In this document: one piece after another, positions 9,010-17,945 of the stretch
How positions within the stretch are numbered: the stretch's first letter is position 1
Layout of the letters: every line of letters begins with the position of its first letter
Virus record (IMG/VR): IMGVR_UViG_3300028827_000100
Location: 41,879-105,878 of that record
Strand: one strand, 5' to 3'
DNA: 64,000 nt
DNA from: a virus
The notes under the pieces: generated by a model
Databases searched by the model: none
What the model was told of the DNA's origin: nothing
Seen by the model: the letters and a program-made list of their open reading frames with translations, nothing else
Program-made: the position numbers and the translations under genes

Positions 9010-10173
9010 ATGAGAAATCCATATAAGAAGGCTAATAATGGCAAGGGAGTCAAGAGGACTGTTGGAGCTATAAAGAAGAGAAGAAGCGTTCCAAAGATTG
9101 CTTCAAGACTGGCAAGAAAAGATTTGCGTACAAGGATGCTGGACGACAACAGGAACATCAATCCCATGTTGAGTACCGGCGAGAGAATGTTCAACAAGGA
9201 GGGTTCTCTCAACGCATATGACAAGAGAGATGCTATTGCGATGATACACAGGCTGTTGAACGATACCCACCTTGGCAAGGTTCGTTCTGCATCCTATAGA
9301 AAGGAATCGGATTTGAAGCCTGAAGAAAGAAGGGAGATTCTCATTCAGGCATTTAAGTCCGATGATGGAATCAGAAAGTTGGGCGAGGAGTTGCTTGCTC
9401 CGATTAAGAACGTGCTCGACTATGAAGGTTGGGCCAGAAAGATTCTCCGAATCAAGGAGATTGGTCAGGGTGAAATCCACAGGATTTCAAAAGACATTTA
9501 TGTGGTCGCCTTCATCGTTGGGCAGGATGGTCAGAGTGTAAGTTCGCAGGCCTTCGGTTCTTACATCTACCCTTCAGAGTTCAAGGTTACGGCCTTTCCT
9601 GAAGTTGACATTCAGGACATCTACCAGATGAATTTTGATGTTCTTGAACGTCAGCAGGATTTGGCGAAGCAGATGATTATGCTGAAGGAAGACAAGGCCC
9701 TCGTTTCTGCTCTCGATCAGGCGTCTACCGCAGTCAATGATGTTGTGTATTTCTCCACGTTCAACATTGGTACTTTCGAGGACATAAGGTATCAGGTTGA
9801 GCGTCACAGGTTGATAGTTGACAAGTTCATCGTCAACAGGCAGGAGATAAACAACCTCATCAAGAATATGCACAACTATGTTGACATTGTGACGGAGCGT
9901 GAGCTGATACTCATGGGCTATATCGGAAACGTGCTCGGTACACAGATTATCACTACTGCCGGAACGGGTGTTCAGGAAGTTGTTCCTGCTGGTAGCGTGT
10001 ACGTTGTCACACAGGGTTCGTTCCTTGGTGAGATGGGAATCAGGCTCGACCTCCAGAGCGAACAGTACAACAAGTTCAATCAGCAGGAGACGAAGAAGGG
10101 TTGGATGTTCCTTGAGATAATCGATCAGGCTATCGCAAATCCAAGGTCGGTTGCAAAAGGCGTCCGCATATAG
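9010..10173 (+). CDS. Major capsid protein (HK97 fold)
   Basis: This 387-residue protein is the probable shell subunit. The first 60 residues are very basic and could be a scaffold-like delta region removed by the protease. The middle has a helical spine (about residues 205-245, ERQQDLAKQMIMLKEDKAL) and an Asp/Glu-rich domain. The C-terminus from about 320 (GTGVQEVVPAGSVYVV...GEMGIRLDLQSE) resembles the end of HK97-like capsid proteins. A perfect hairpin terminator follows directly. Ile codons are mostly ATC/ATT rather than the ATA seen around it and some Arg codons are CGT, as expected for a highly expressed gene. Confidence 0.85.
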   Translation: MRNPYKKANNGKGVKRTVGAIKKRRSVPKIASRLARKDLRTRMLDDNRNINPMLSTGERMFNKEGSLNAYDKRDAIAMIHRLLNDTHLGKVRSASYRKESDLKPEERREILIQAFKSDDGIRKLGEELLAPIKNVLDYEGWARKILRIKEIGQGEIHRISKDIYVVAFIVGQDGQSVSSQAFGSYIYPSEFKVTAFPEVDIQDIYQMNFDVLERQQDLAKQMIMLKEDKALVSALDQASTAVNDVVYFSTFNIGTFEDIRYQVERHRLIVDKFIVNRQEINNLIKNMHNYVDIVTERELILMGYIGNVLGTQIITTAGTGVQEVVPAGSVYVVTQGSFLGEMGIRLDLQSEQYNKFNQQETKKGWMFLEIIDQAIANPRSVAKGVRI

Positions 10174-10182
10174 CCTGCATGT

Positions 10183-10215
10183 GGCGGGGTACTGTATTGT
10201 ACCCCGCCTATTTTT
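10183..10215 (+). terminator. Rho-independent terminator after the capsid gene
   Basis: GGCGGGGTAC (10183-10192) and GTACCCCGCC (10199-10208) form a perfect 10-bp stem with a 6-base loop, followed by TATTTTT. It lies between the capsid gene and the next gene, so it would limit how much capsid-level transcription enters the neck genes. Confidence 0.92.
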
Positions 10216-10235
10216 AATGGCACGGGGGTGAGCAA

Positions 10236-10643
10236 GTGGTAAACAGGGTTTCATACAAGGAAACTGTAGGTGCTGGAGCAACAAAAACAATTGTTATTCC
10301 ACCTGAAAATATAGAATTGAGGGATTTTACGTTTTTATCCTACCCTAATATTGCAATGACCGGGAATATAGATTTTGGTATTTATGATGAAATAGACGGG
10401 GTGATGTGGCACACGCTGAAAAGCGTGACTTTCACGAATGAAAAAAAGATTGCATTTTTCTCTCCGGAAGTTGATGGGAATTTTCCAAGAATGTTTCCTG
10501 CTACAAGGAAGGGGAACTTTGCAGGTTCAGACCTTGTAGTTGACGATAGATTCAGGCTTGCATGTCAGGTTGTAAATGGCGGGGCGGGAGATATAGAGAT
10601 TGTTCTTCACTTCATGAAAATTTACAGTGATGCAGATTATTAA
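10236..10643 (+). CDS. Hypothetical virion-region protein (135 aa)
   Basis: Starts at GTG, with GGGGGTGA 4 bases upstream. The product is beta-rich with aromatic residues and no recognised motif. Its sequence (ETVGAGATKTIVIPPENIE near the N-terminus) looks like a compact beta-sandwich of a minor head protein. It lies just after the capsid terminator. Function unknown. Confidence 0.7.
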   Translation: MVNRVSYKETVGAGATKTIVIPPENIELRDFTFLSYPNIAMTGNIDFGIYDEIDGVMWHTLKSVTFTNEKKIAFFSPEVDGNFPRMFPATRKGNFAGSDLVVDDRFRLACQVVNGGAGDIEIVLHFMKIYSDADY

Positions 10644-10660
10644 GGTGAAAGGAGGATGTA

Positions 10661-10891
10661 ATGGCAGAAAAGAAGAAATCTTATGTTGCAGACATTGAGG
10701 TTGTTCTCGATGCTGCCGAAACAATATGTAAGCATATTGACAAAGCCGCTTCGAGAATTGAAAAACTGAAGAAGGTAGACCCTGTAGTTAAGCGCAACAT
10801 ACTGGAGCTGAAAAAGAGGTTGTATACGAAGTATCAGGTGCATTCAGTTGTCTCTGTTATAAGAGAGACTTTAGAAGCGATAAGAGATTAA
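10661..10891 (+). CDS. Small helical hypothetical protein (76 aa)
   Basis: The ATG follows GAAAGGAGGATGTA. The protein is an amphipathic Lys/Glu-rich helix throughout, probably a coiled coil. It is the last gene before a strong terminator, so it closes the head transcription unit. No family recognised. Confidence 0.7.
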   Translation: MAEKKKSYVADIEVVLDAAETICKHIDKAASRIEKLKKVDPVVKRNILELKKRLYTKYQVHSVVSVIRETLEAIRD

Positions 10892-10921
10892 TCGCTTCCT
10901 TACCCCTCTCTCGTACCGCTC

Positions 10922-10955
10922 GGTGGGGTCTAAAAGACCCCACCACCTTTTTTTT
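10922..10955 (+). terminator. Strong rho-independent terminator
   Basis: GGTGGGGTCT (10922-10931) pairs perfectly with AGACCCCACC (10935-10944) around a 3-base A loop, and eight T follow (10948-10955). It separates the head genes from the neck and tail genes. Confidence 0.94.
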
Positions 10956-11008
10956 AGGGGAATGCCTGTTTTTAACGGGTAAAAGGAAAAAGGACGGAGG
11001 TTAAGGTG

Positions 11009-11683
11009 ATGGACACGACAAGTTTCAGGGAAAGGGCAAGGATTAACATCGATCAGTATTTTAATCAGCAGGATTCTGTAATAGTTGTTAACAGAACGGA
11101 GCCGCTTGGAATTGTTTCAATTGCTTTGGGGGAAAAGGGCGATATGTCTTACACCCTTTTGAAGACAAGTGATCCAGTTGTGATAACGGATTATGTTCCG
11201 AAAAAACACGTTGTTGAGTCTGCAAATTTCAGAAGTATGGTACAGAGGGGTATAATAGAATTAATGACGCTTGACGAGTATGAAAAGTGGCTGGACGCAA
11301 ATCCGGGCAGGGTTGAACAGATAAGGAAGGAAATGAATATTTTAACGTCCCGTGCCACAATTTCAGATGAGACACCGGCTTCTCTTGAAGAAACGAGTGA
11401 GGCGGTGGACGAAAGCAACGCCAATATAAGCCCACGCATAATTCAGTTGATGCATGGTCTTGCGGCGGGAGATGAAAGGTCTCCTTCAGAAGAATCGGTT
11501 ATTCAGGAATTGCAAAGCATGAATATGTCACAGGAAGAAAAAGCATATGTTCTTACTCATGCTGTCGGGAAAGTGAAAAATTGGATAGTGGGAATTATAT
11601 ATGGCGAGGCCGCTGAAAGCAAAGAAGATGGTGAAGTGAAGAAAAAGAAAATAAAGAAGATAAAGAAGGTGAGAAGAAGTTAA
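11009..11683 (+). CDS. Hypothetical neck-region protein with Lys-rich tail
   Basis: The 224-residue product begins at ATG 11009, 8 bases after CGGAGG; the GTG three bases earlier is the alternative. The N-terminal half is mixed alpha/beta (SVIVVNRTEPLGIVSIALGE), the middle is helical and acidic, and the last 20 residues are nearly all Lys, Ile and Glu (EVKKKKIKKIKKVRRS). It is the first gene after a terminator and stands before the connector candidates. Possible head-completion protein by position only. Confidence 0.65.
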   Translation: MDTTSFRERARINIDQYFNQQDSVIVVNRTEPLGIVSIALGEKGDMSYTLLKTSDPVVITDYVPKKHVVESANFRSMVQRGIIELMTLDEYEKWLDANPGRVEQIRKEMNILTSRATISDETPASLEETSEAVDESNANISPRIIQLMHGLAAGDERSPSEESVIQELQSMNMSQEEKAYVLTHAVGKVKNWIVGIIYGEAAESKEDGEVKKKKIKKIKKVRRS

Positions 11684-11704
11684 AAGAGATTTGGGGGTGA
11701 TTTA

Positions 11705-12544
11705 ATGATAGATGTTGGCTGTCCGAAGTTTGATATATTGAGAAACAATACCAACCTTGCAGGTATGCAGATGGGTTTTGTCAATTCTGAAACGAGATTG
11801 ACGGTACAGGTTCTTGATGACAACGGACAGCCGCATCAGCCCCCGGCTGGTGTTGAGCTGAAACTGTTTAATCAGGACGGGGGTGAGATAGAGACGAGTG
11901 GGCCTCCACAATATGATTCCAACGGTCAATACTACTATTATGATTATACGCCTGAATTTGTTGGAACAACTTTGTTCAGATGGAAAAACAACGACAACAG
12001 TGACTACGGACTTCAAATGTTGTTGTCGATAGATGCGAAGATACAGTATTTTATGTTTTTGCTGAAAGGCATAATAGATAAATCCATGAAGGACAGTACG
12101 AAAACATATGGGTATACGGACGCTGATTTGTTTATGTACATAGTCAATGGTATAGCATACTTCAATGTTATACCGCCGCCGACCGCTTTTTACATTTCAA
12201 ATATTCCCAATTATTTACAGGGGATAATAATAGATATTGCAACTTTGTTTGCCGTTCAGGCGCAAAGTATGTATGCAATAGACACGGACGTTATTTACAA
12301 CGATCAGGGTATAAGCCTTACCATAGACCATTTTAACAAACTTGGCTCTGTGTATAACAATTTGTATACAAGGGTTACTGAAAACGCAAAGAAAATAAAA
12401 TGGACTATGATGAGGTCAAGAGCACTTGTTGCTTATAATCCACAAAGGTCGAGAGGTTTCATGTTTTCACAGATAGTAACGTCAGGATTCCCATTTATGG
12501 GAATTTATGGTGGTGTTGACGGCTCGATAATATTCAGGGGTTGA
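11705..12544 (+). CDS. Neck / head-tail connector candidate
   Basis: The 279-residue protein has a beta-rich N-terminus (residues about 25-100, starting SETRLTVQVLDDNGQP) that looks like an Ig-like domain, and a helical C-terminal two thirds rich in Tyr, Phe and Ile. This layout and the place between head genes and the sheath suit a neck or adaptor protein. I do not recognise a named family. The next gene begins one base after its stop. Confidence 0.55.
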   Translation: MIDVGCPKFDILRNNTNLAGMQMGFVNSETRLTVQVLDDNGQPHQPPAGVELKLFNQDGGEIETSGPPQYDSNGQYYYYDYTPEFVGTTLFRWKNNDNSDYGLQMLLSIDAKIQYFMFLLKGIIDKSMKDSTKTYGYTDADLFMYIVNGIAYFNVIPPPTAFYISNIPNYLQGIIIDIATLFAVQAQSMYAIDTDVIYNDQGISLTIDHFNKLGSVYNNLYTRVTENAKKIKWTMMRSRALVAYNPQRSRGFMFSQIVTSGFPFMGIYGGVDGSIIFRG

Positions 12545-12545
12545 T

Positions 12546-13442
12546 ATGGGACACAGACCTTTCAGAAACATAGACCCGTGCCCGTCTGAATCTACAAGTT
12601 GGTGGAGTGGGAAAGATACCCCATCGATAAGAGACAGATTTTTGTCTTTTAATTCGTTTGACAAAATAAGAGGGATGCAGGAAGAGCTTTTAAATGCCGG
12701 TGGCAAAAAGTGCCATGTATGGTTTAGAGTTTATACGCATGGAAGCTGTACCTGTGTTGAAGAGGATGGGCAGGCAAAATCAAATCACCCTGTTTGTTAT
12801 GGAACAGGTTTTATAGGTGGATATGAAAAGTATGGGTATGATACCTTTGTCGTTTACAGGAAAGATTCAAATACATTGAGGGTTGTAGGTGATGGTGTTG
12901 ATGAGACAGTGCCGATATTGAGCAATCAGGTTGAGTTTGACTGGATTCAGGCAAAGGACGAATACGGTGGAGACGTTGAATACAAGCTGGAAGGTAAAAG
13001 GAGCAGGGCAACTGTTGAGTTTTCATCTAACGGAGTTGACTGGAGCGGAACGTTGACATTTCCAGTTCAGACAGGACAGTTTAAGGTCAGGATTACTTCC
13101 ATAGATGGTTTTCTTGAGTCGTTGCGCTTCAGGGTCAAAAAGGTCGATGATGTTTTCATAAGGTTGTCGGAAAATCCTCCAAGAAGACTTGAACAATTGT
13201 TGCGGGAAGGTTTAATTCAGGAGCCTTTTGACATTAGGGCATGGACAATATCGAGAGATTTTATAATTACGAGTGGAGATATAATAGAGTGGATTGAGGG
13301 TGTGTGGACGGGAGAGAGATACATAGCCACAACATTAACACAGTCTCAATTTGTTTTGGATGCTGAACAGTCCTCATTTCTTACACAAATTCTCGGAATG
13401 AGAAAGATAAGGAGTGTTGAACAATTGTACAGGGTGTGGTGA
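12546..13442 (+). CDS. Neck/tail protein with a cysteine cluster
   Basis: This 298-residue protein carries a Cys/His-rich patch near residues 58-90: CHVWFRVYTHGSCTC, then HPVCYGTGFIGGYEKYGY. The C-x-C...C-Y-G-T-G-F arrangement suggests a structural zinc site. I believe similar patches occur in phage proteins encoded beside neck genes, but I cannot name the family. The remainder is beta-rich. It lies between the connector candidate and the gene before the sheath. Confidence 0.6.
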   Translation: MGHRPFRNIDPCPSESTSWWSGKDTPSIRDRFLSFNSFDKIRGMQEELLNAGGKKCHVWFRVYTHGSCTCVEEDGQAKSNHPVCYGTGFIGGYEKYGYDTFVVYRKDSNTLRVVGDGVDETVPILSNQVEFDWIQAKDEYGGDVEYKLEGKRSRATVEFSSNGVDWSGTLTFPVQTGQFKVRITSIDGFLESLRFRVKKVDDVFIRLSENPPRRLEQLLREGLIQEPFDIRAWTISRDFIITSGDIIEWIEGVWTGERYIATTLTQSQFVLDAEQSSFLTQILGMRKIRSVEQLYRVW

Positions 13443-13443
13443 A

Positions 13444-14319
13444 ATGTTCAAGTATGAAAGATTTATAGATGTTGCAGATGCAATAATAAAAAAAGATTTT
13501 GAGTATTGGTTTAACAATCTTGCCGCAGAAGATGTAACATTTGCTTATGAGTACATAAATCAGTATGACGATGGAAATTTTAAAATATCAAATATATTTG
13601 CTTCACAACAGGCAACATTGCCGTATGTGACATTTGAATTGAGAGACCTTTCGGAAAGCGTTGTGGATTTTAGCGGGAATATGCTTGGCAGAGTGGGTAT
13701 AGTCGAATTTGATTTTGAAGGCCCCGTTTACAATCTTGACGGAGCCGTGTGGGCATTTACAAGTAAAAGGTATGGCAGGAAGTACGTGGTTGACTTTCCA
13801 TCTGTTCTGTTTGATGATCCGACAAGTGTTCCGCTTTCACATTTTACATCTGTTATATTGCCGCAGTTACCTGCTAATGCAATGTTGTTTGAGAACGGTG
13901 ATACTGTAAAAATAATATTCGTGAATGATGTAATAACGGTTGAGTCTGATTTCCTTGGAGTTGTGGCGGGTGAATATGAGGGAGTGTGGCGTTCGTACAG
14001 ACACAGAATTTACAATGCCAATTTGCTCGTAAATATAGGTGCGGAGTCATACAAGACGAGAGAACAGCTTGAAGATATTGTATTGATATACTTCAAAAGG
14101 GTCAGGGATGAGAAAAGATCGCTTGGCTCTATTGAAGACATGGTTGTTGTAAACCTGTCTTCAGAGTTTAATATAACTGGAAGGAATGAAATATCTTTTG
14201 GGGCATCGGATATGTTAAGCCTTCTGTATTCTTCTTCCGTAAGCGGGAAAGTTATTATAGAAGGAACGGATATAGAAGGAGTTGAGTTGAAAAAGGTAAC
14301 TGGTATAACACCACTGTAA
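13444..14319 (+). CDS. Hypothetical protein before the tail sheath (possible tail terminator or completion protein)
   Basis: I chose ATG 13444, directly after the upstream stop at 13442, giving 291 residues; an earlier in-frame TTG at 13414 lies inside the preceding gene. The protein is mixed alpha/beta, rich in Phe, Tyr, Asp and Val. Position just before the sheath is where tail terminator or completion proteins are often encoded, but I see no motif to prove it. Confidence 0.6.
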   Translation: MFKYERFIDVADAIIKKDFEYWFNNLAAEDVTFAYEYINQYDDGNFKISNIFASQQATLPYVTFELRDLSESVVDFSGNMLGRVGIVEFDFEGPVYNLDGAVWAFTSKRYGRKYVVDFPSVLFDDPTSVPLSHFTSVILPQLPANAMLFENGDTVKIIFVNDVITVESDFLGVVAGEYEGVWRSYRHRIYNANLLVNIGAESYKTREQLEDIVLIYFKRVRDEKRSLGSIEDMVVVNLSSEFNITGRNEISFGASDMLSLLYSSSVSGKVIIEGTDIEGVELKKVTGITPL

Positions 14320-14331
14320 GGAGGTAAGAAA

Positions 14332-16344
14332 ATGCCATATGTAAAACCTGGAGTTTATATTCGACAGAAATATGTACCTACAAGTTCCACACCCGGCGTT
14401 TTTCTGATTCCGTGCATAATAGGAAAAGGTCTTGAAGACAAGAGGGTGTGGGGTGAAGAAATAGTGCGTGGTCAGATAAGGGAAACGATAACAGTCGATC
14501 CCAACACTGGAGCATTTACAATATCCGGTGGGCAGAGTGACCAGTTGAATCAGCACACCACCCTGATAAGAGATGGTGTTGACCTTGGGCATGATGCTGT
14601 TACATGGACGAGTGCTACAGGCGGTAATGTGAAGATGGAATATGTAATTGCCGGTTCAGTATATGAAATTGTCTATCTTGCCATTGATACAACATCGGAC
14701 AAGCTGAACAACAATGCTAACAGGGTACATTTTGTGGCTTCAACGCCGGACGGTTCTTCTCAATATGAGAGAGGAGTTGACTATTCATGGTCTGAAAGTA
14801 CACCGGATGAAATAGACTGGAGTATATTGCAGGAAGCAAAAATAATCGGCAATGCTGAAACTTACGACTTGTCTGCAAATGACACTGTGAAAATTTCCGT
14901 GGATGGCAAAACACCTATTGAGGTTACAATAGTTGGTGCAACTCAATCCGCAGTAACGGCGGCTGAAGTTGCGACAGCGATAAATGGAGCGGCACAGACG
15001 GCATGGGGGAGTGCTTACTCAAATATAGCTGTTGACAATGCCGGGACGATAGAATTGCACAGTGTGCAAAAGGGGTTGAATGGCAGAATTAATCTGTACG
15101 TTCCTTCTGCAAACGATGCAACACAGATAATTTTCAATGTTACCGCTCCATCTTACGCAACCGGAACTGGTCAGATGCCAGCACTTGGTGAATCTTACTA
15201 TGTGAGGTATGATTATGACAGGGATGATGTTGAATATAACAACATGACACTCTATTACAGTTATTCTGATGCTCTTGATGCCCTTGGCCCAATGAAGCCC
15301 GGAAATGATTTGCTGATAGCTGTTGAAAGTGCGTTTCAGAATGGTGCACCGATAGTTGGCGTCATACAGGTGAAGGATGCAGACGGAGACGGTCTGTATA
15401 TGGATTCGGACTGGTTCACTGCAATAGACGAGCTTGACAATGCAAGGGAGGTTACAGACGTTGTTCTTCTGTCTCACGATCAGGAAGTTAAGGCGTATCT
15501 TGTCAGGAAGATAGAGGACAGGGCTTCACAGCTTGTGGGGCATCATATGGCTGGATGGTTTGGGATGCCAGCAAACAGCAACATTGGAAACATAGATACT
15601 CCCGATACTGCCATATATGTTTCGCAAAAAACCTTGCAGGTATCAGCACAGAGTCAGGGTAGGGGCAGGTATATCAATGTATTTGTTCTTACAACCGGCG
15701 ATTATGATTTTTCTGGTATAAACAAGGAGATAGTAGATACTGATTCGAGAGTGACATTTACAGTTACACTTGGGACTGAATATGTTGCCGCCGCACTTGC
15801 AGGGTTGCAGGCAAGTTTCAATCCGATAAGTGAATCGCTGTTAAGGCGTTCAATAGTCGGGTTTGACACAAGCAATATAATAGAGCATGATACAAAAGCG
15901 TCGTATGCTACTGCAAATGGGGTGTTTGTTTTGCAGAACATCGGTGGAAGGCTTGTTGTGTTTGACCCTGTTACAACTGATACGGGTGGTGACGAAGTTT
16001 TTTCAGAGCCGAGCGTAAGAGTCCAGAAGGACTATCTTGCTGGAAGAATAAAAAACAGGCTTGACCAGTACGTTGTCAGTGTTGTGCCGGACAATCTTGA
16101 CGATTTTCTTTTTGAAATAAAGTATCACATAGCAATAGAGATAAATGCCGCTATTGTTGGGAGGGCCATAGCACCGTATACAGACGACAACAACGTTGCA
16201 AGGCCACTTGACCTCGTTAGCGACATAAAGGTTTACAAATTTCCTACCTCAAATACCGAATACGGGTTTGTGTACTGGTTTCAGCCGAGATGGGTTTCCA
16301 AGAAGATTTTTGGTGAGTATGTCGTTGCACAACCTTTAATGTAA
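14332..16344 (+). CDS. Contractile tail sheath protein
   Basis: The sheath forms the outer contractile cylinder. The N-terminus (MPYVKPGVYIRQKYVPTSST) is the usual start of sheath proteins. The C-terminal 110 residues (from about KDYLAGRIKNRLDQYV to the end) hold the conserved helix-strand domain that links neighbouring subunits. Residues about 60-300 form inserted beta-rich domains, explaining the length of 670, similar to T4 gp18 and longer than P2 FI. The tube gene follows after 25 bases. This pair establishes a myovirus-type tail. Confidence 0.9.
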   Translation: MPYVKPGVYIRQKYVPTSSTPGVFLIPCIIGKGLEDKRVWGEEIVRGQIRETITVDPNTGAFTISGGQSDQLNQHTTLIRDGVDLGHDAVTWTSATGGNVKMEYVIAGSVYEIVYLAIDTTSDKLNNNANRVHFVASTPDGSSQYERGVDYSWSESTPDEIDWSILQEAKIIGNAETYDLSANDTVKISVDGKTPIEVTIVGATQSAVTAAEVATAINGAAQTAWGSAYSNIAVDNAGTIELHSVQKGLNGRINLYVPSANDATQIIFNVTAPSYATGTGQMPALGESYYVRYDYDRDDVEYNNMTLYYSYSDALDALGPMKPGNDLLIAVESAFQNGAPIVGVIQVKDADGDGLYMDSDWFTAIDELDNAREVTDVVLLSHDQEVKAYLVRKIEDRASQLVGHHMAGWFGMPANSNIGNIDTPDTAIYVSQKTLQVSAQSQGRGRYINVFVLTTGDYDFSGINKEIVDTDSRVTFTVTLGTEYVAAALAGLQASFNPISESLLRRSIVGFDTSNIIEHDTKASYATANGVFVLQNIGGRLVVFDPVTTDTGGDEVFSEPSVRVQKDYLAGRIKNRLDQYVVSVVPDNLDDFLFEIKYHIAIEINAAIVGRAIAPYTDDNNVARPLDLVSDIKVYKFPTSNTEYGFVYWFQPRWVSKKIFGEYVVAQPLM

Positions 16345-16369
16345 AAAATGAAACTGGAGGTATTGTACT

Positions 16370-16822
16370 ATGGCTAAAATACCAAACACTAAAGTAAGAA
16401 CAGGACATGCTGTTGCTATCAGGGTGCGTGGTGTTACGATAGGGTTTATAACTTCGTGGGCATACAATCTCAACAGGGACATATCGGCTGTTTACGAACT
16501 CAATCCGCAGACGAGTGGAGAGCCCGTGGAGAATGTTCCCGGCAACGTGACCAATTTGACAATATCAGTCCAACGTGCCGACCTGTATATATCAAAGATG
16601 GAAGAAGCATTTGGCGGTCAGGACATATCAATGCTTTCAGACCAAAGCATTCCGTTTGAAGTGTATGAAGTATGGAACAATCCAGACGGGACGAGAGAAA
16701 TGTATGTGTACACTGATTGCTGGTTTAGCAGGATAGGCAGGCGTATAGAATCAACAGGTGACAGGGTTGTTAGGGCTGATGCTGAAATCACTTATGTGAG
16801 AAGGGTAAAAGTAAGCAGTTAG
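16370..16822 (+). CDS. Tail tube protein
   Basis: The 150-residue product is of the size and beta-rich nature of contractile-tail tube proteins (gp19/FII class). Segments such as NLTISVQRADLYISKMEEAF and the final RVVRADAEITYVRRVKV fit the tube fold. It directly follows the sheath gene and has a TGGAGG site 10 bases before the ATG. Confidence 0.85.
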   Translation: MAKIPNTKVRTGHAVAIRVRGVTIGFITSWAYNLNRDISAVYELNPQTSGEPVENVPGNVTNLTISVQRADLYISKMEEAFGGQDISMLSDQSIPFEVYEVWNNPDGTREMYVYTDCWFSRIGRRIESTGDRVVRADAEITYVRRVKVSS

Positions 16823-16835
16823 TGGAGGTATTTAG

Positions 16836-17477
16836 ATGAATAAAATTGCCTATATCAAATACAGGGTGGCTAAAATAAGAAATGCTGATGACGAAGAAAA
16901 CAAGTCAGAACTTGTAATAGATTTTCTTGTTGATGTTATGGGTTCAGACGACCTTGAAGAGGCAAAAAATCAGCTCGAAGCATTACAGGAAACAAACATC
17001 ATATACGAAGAAGAGGCGCAGGAAGTCCTTGATAAAATTAAGGATATACATGAAGAGGTTGCTGAAGAAATAGCAGAAGAAGATACTGGATTTGAATTTG
17101 AGCCGCCGGAAGCAGGTGGTGAAGAAGGCCCAGAAAATCAGACACCGGAAGAAGAAATATTCATACCCAAAATAGAACTTTCTGCAAGTGTGAAAAGAAA
17201 TGTTGAATACATAAATGCTGAATTGTTTGATGGCGACGGCATTGTTGAGTATCTTATCAAGGGTGGGGGTAGACCCATGAGGTTGAGGCCGATGAATATA
17301 ACGGATCAGACATGGAGTCATTTTCTGGACTGGATGAAACAGGAAGGTTTTGAAACAATAGAGGAGTTTAAGAGTGCTGTCGTCAGCAATCCAGAACTGC
17401 TTGACAGGGCAATGGCTAAAATAAAGGAAATAAAAAGGAGGGTTATGGCTGATACGGAGTTGGCATATGGTGTTTAA
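16836..17477 (+). CDS. Acidic tail-region protein of unknown function
   Basis: The 213-residue protein has an acidic central stretch (residues about 55-110, many Glu with Pro/Gly) between a helical N-terminus and a mixed C-terminal domain ending RRVMADTELAYGV. It lies between the tube gene and the frameshifted chaperone pair, where T4-like and other myoviruses encode tail assembly factors. No family recognised. Confidence 0.65.
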   Translation: MNKIAYIKYRVAKIRNADDEENKSELVIDFLVDVMGSDDLEEAKNQLEALQETNIIYEEEAQEVLDKIKDIHEEVAEEIAEEDTGFEFEPPEAGGEEGPENQTPEEEIFIPKIELSASVKRNVEYINAELFDGDGIVEYLIKGGGRPMRLRPMNITDQTWSHFLDWMKQEGFETIEEFKSAVVSNPELLDRAMAKIKEIKRRVMADTELAYGV

Positions 17478-17498
17478 AAAGGTGAAAGGGGTGAAGGT

Positions 17499-17945
17499 AT
17501 GAGAAATGATATTATTGATTCGATTAAAAAAACATTTTGGGAGGGTTCGGAATCAAAGGAGGTCGTGCTTGCCGGAAAAACTTGGACGCTAAAATCCCTG
17601 AACAATTCAGAACAGGTATTCAGGGACAGATTTATTCCCGCCTCTGCAACAGCGTCTTTCTTGTCAGCAAGGAAGGCTCCTACCGTTGCATTAGCAATTT
17701 CTCACATTGACGGAGTACCAGTTGAAGAAGTGTTTGGTGACAGCGATGAAACAAAAGACGAAGTGGTAACCGAATTATTGAAGACAACCGGACTTGCAAA
17801 AGAAAAAAGATTTATTATTGCAGAGAGAGTTCTTGAGTTTTTGAATGAGTTGCCGCCAGAAGTTGTGGATACCCTGTACGGAGAGTATGTTGAGATAGAA
17901 AACAACAGGCGCAAAGCACTTGATGAGATATTGAAAAAAAAATAG
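17499..17945 (+). CDS. Tail assembly chaperone, short (zero-frame) product
   Basis: The 148-residue product ends in KALDEILKKK followed by TAG. Its place immediately before the tape measure gene, together with the slippery sequence at its end, identifies it as the counterpart of lambda G, which coats the tape measure during tail assembly. The start ATG follows AGGGGTGAAGG. The sequence is helical and acidic with no catalytic motif. A minor fraction of ribosomes is expected to shift to the -1 frame and make a 270-residue fusion with the next frame. Confidence 0.8.
   Translation: MRNDIIDSIKKTFWEGSESKEVVLAGKTWTLKSLNNSEQVFRDRFIPASATASFLSARKAPTVALAISHIDGVPVEEVFGDSDETKDEVVTELLKTTGLAKEKRFIIAERVLEFLNELPPEVVDTLYGEYVEIENNRRKALDEILKKK
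17936..17942 (+). other. Programmed -1 ribosomal frameshift site A AAA AAA
   Basis: In the zero frame the sequence reads ga A AAA AAA TAG, a canonical X XXY YYZ slippery heptamer directly before the stop. Slipping back one base enters a frame that is open without interruption from 17942 to 18310. The run is eight A in total (17935-17942). I did not find a clear downstream pseudoknot by eye; the adjacent stop codon may promote the shift. Confidence 0.8.
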
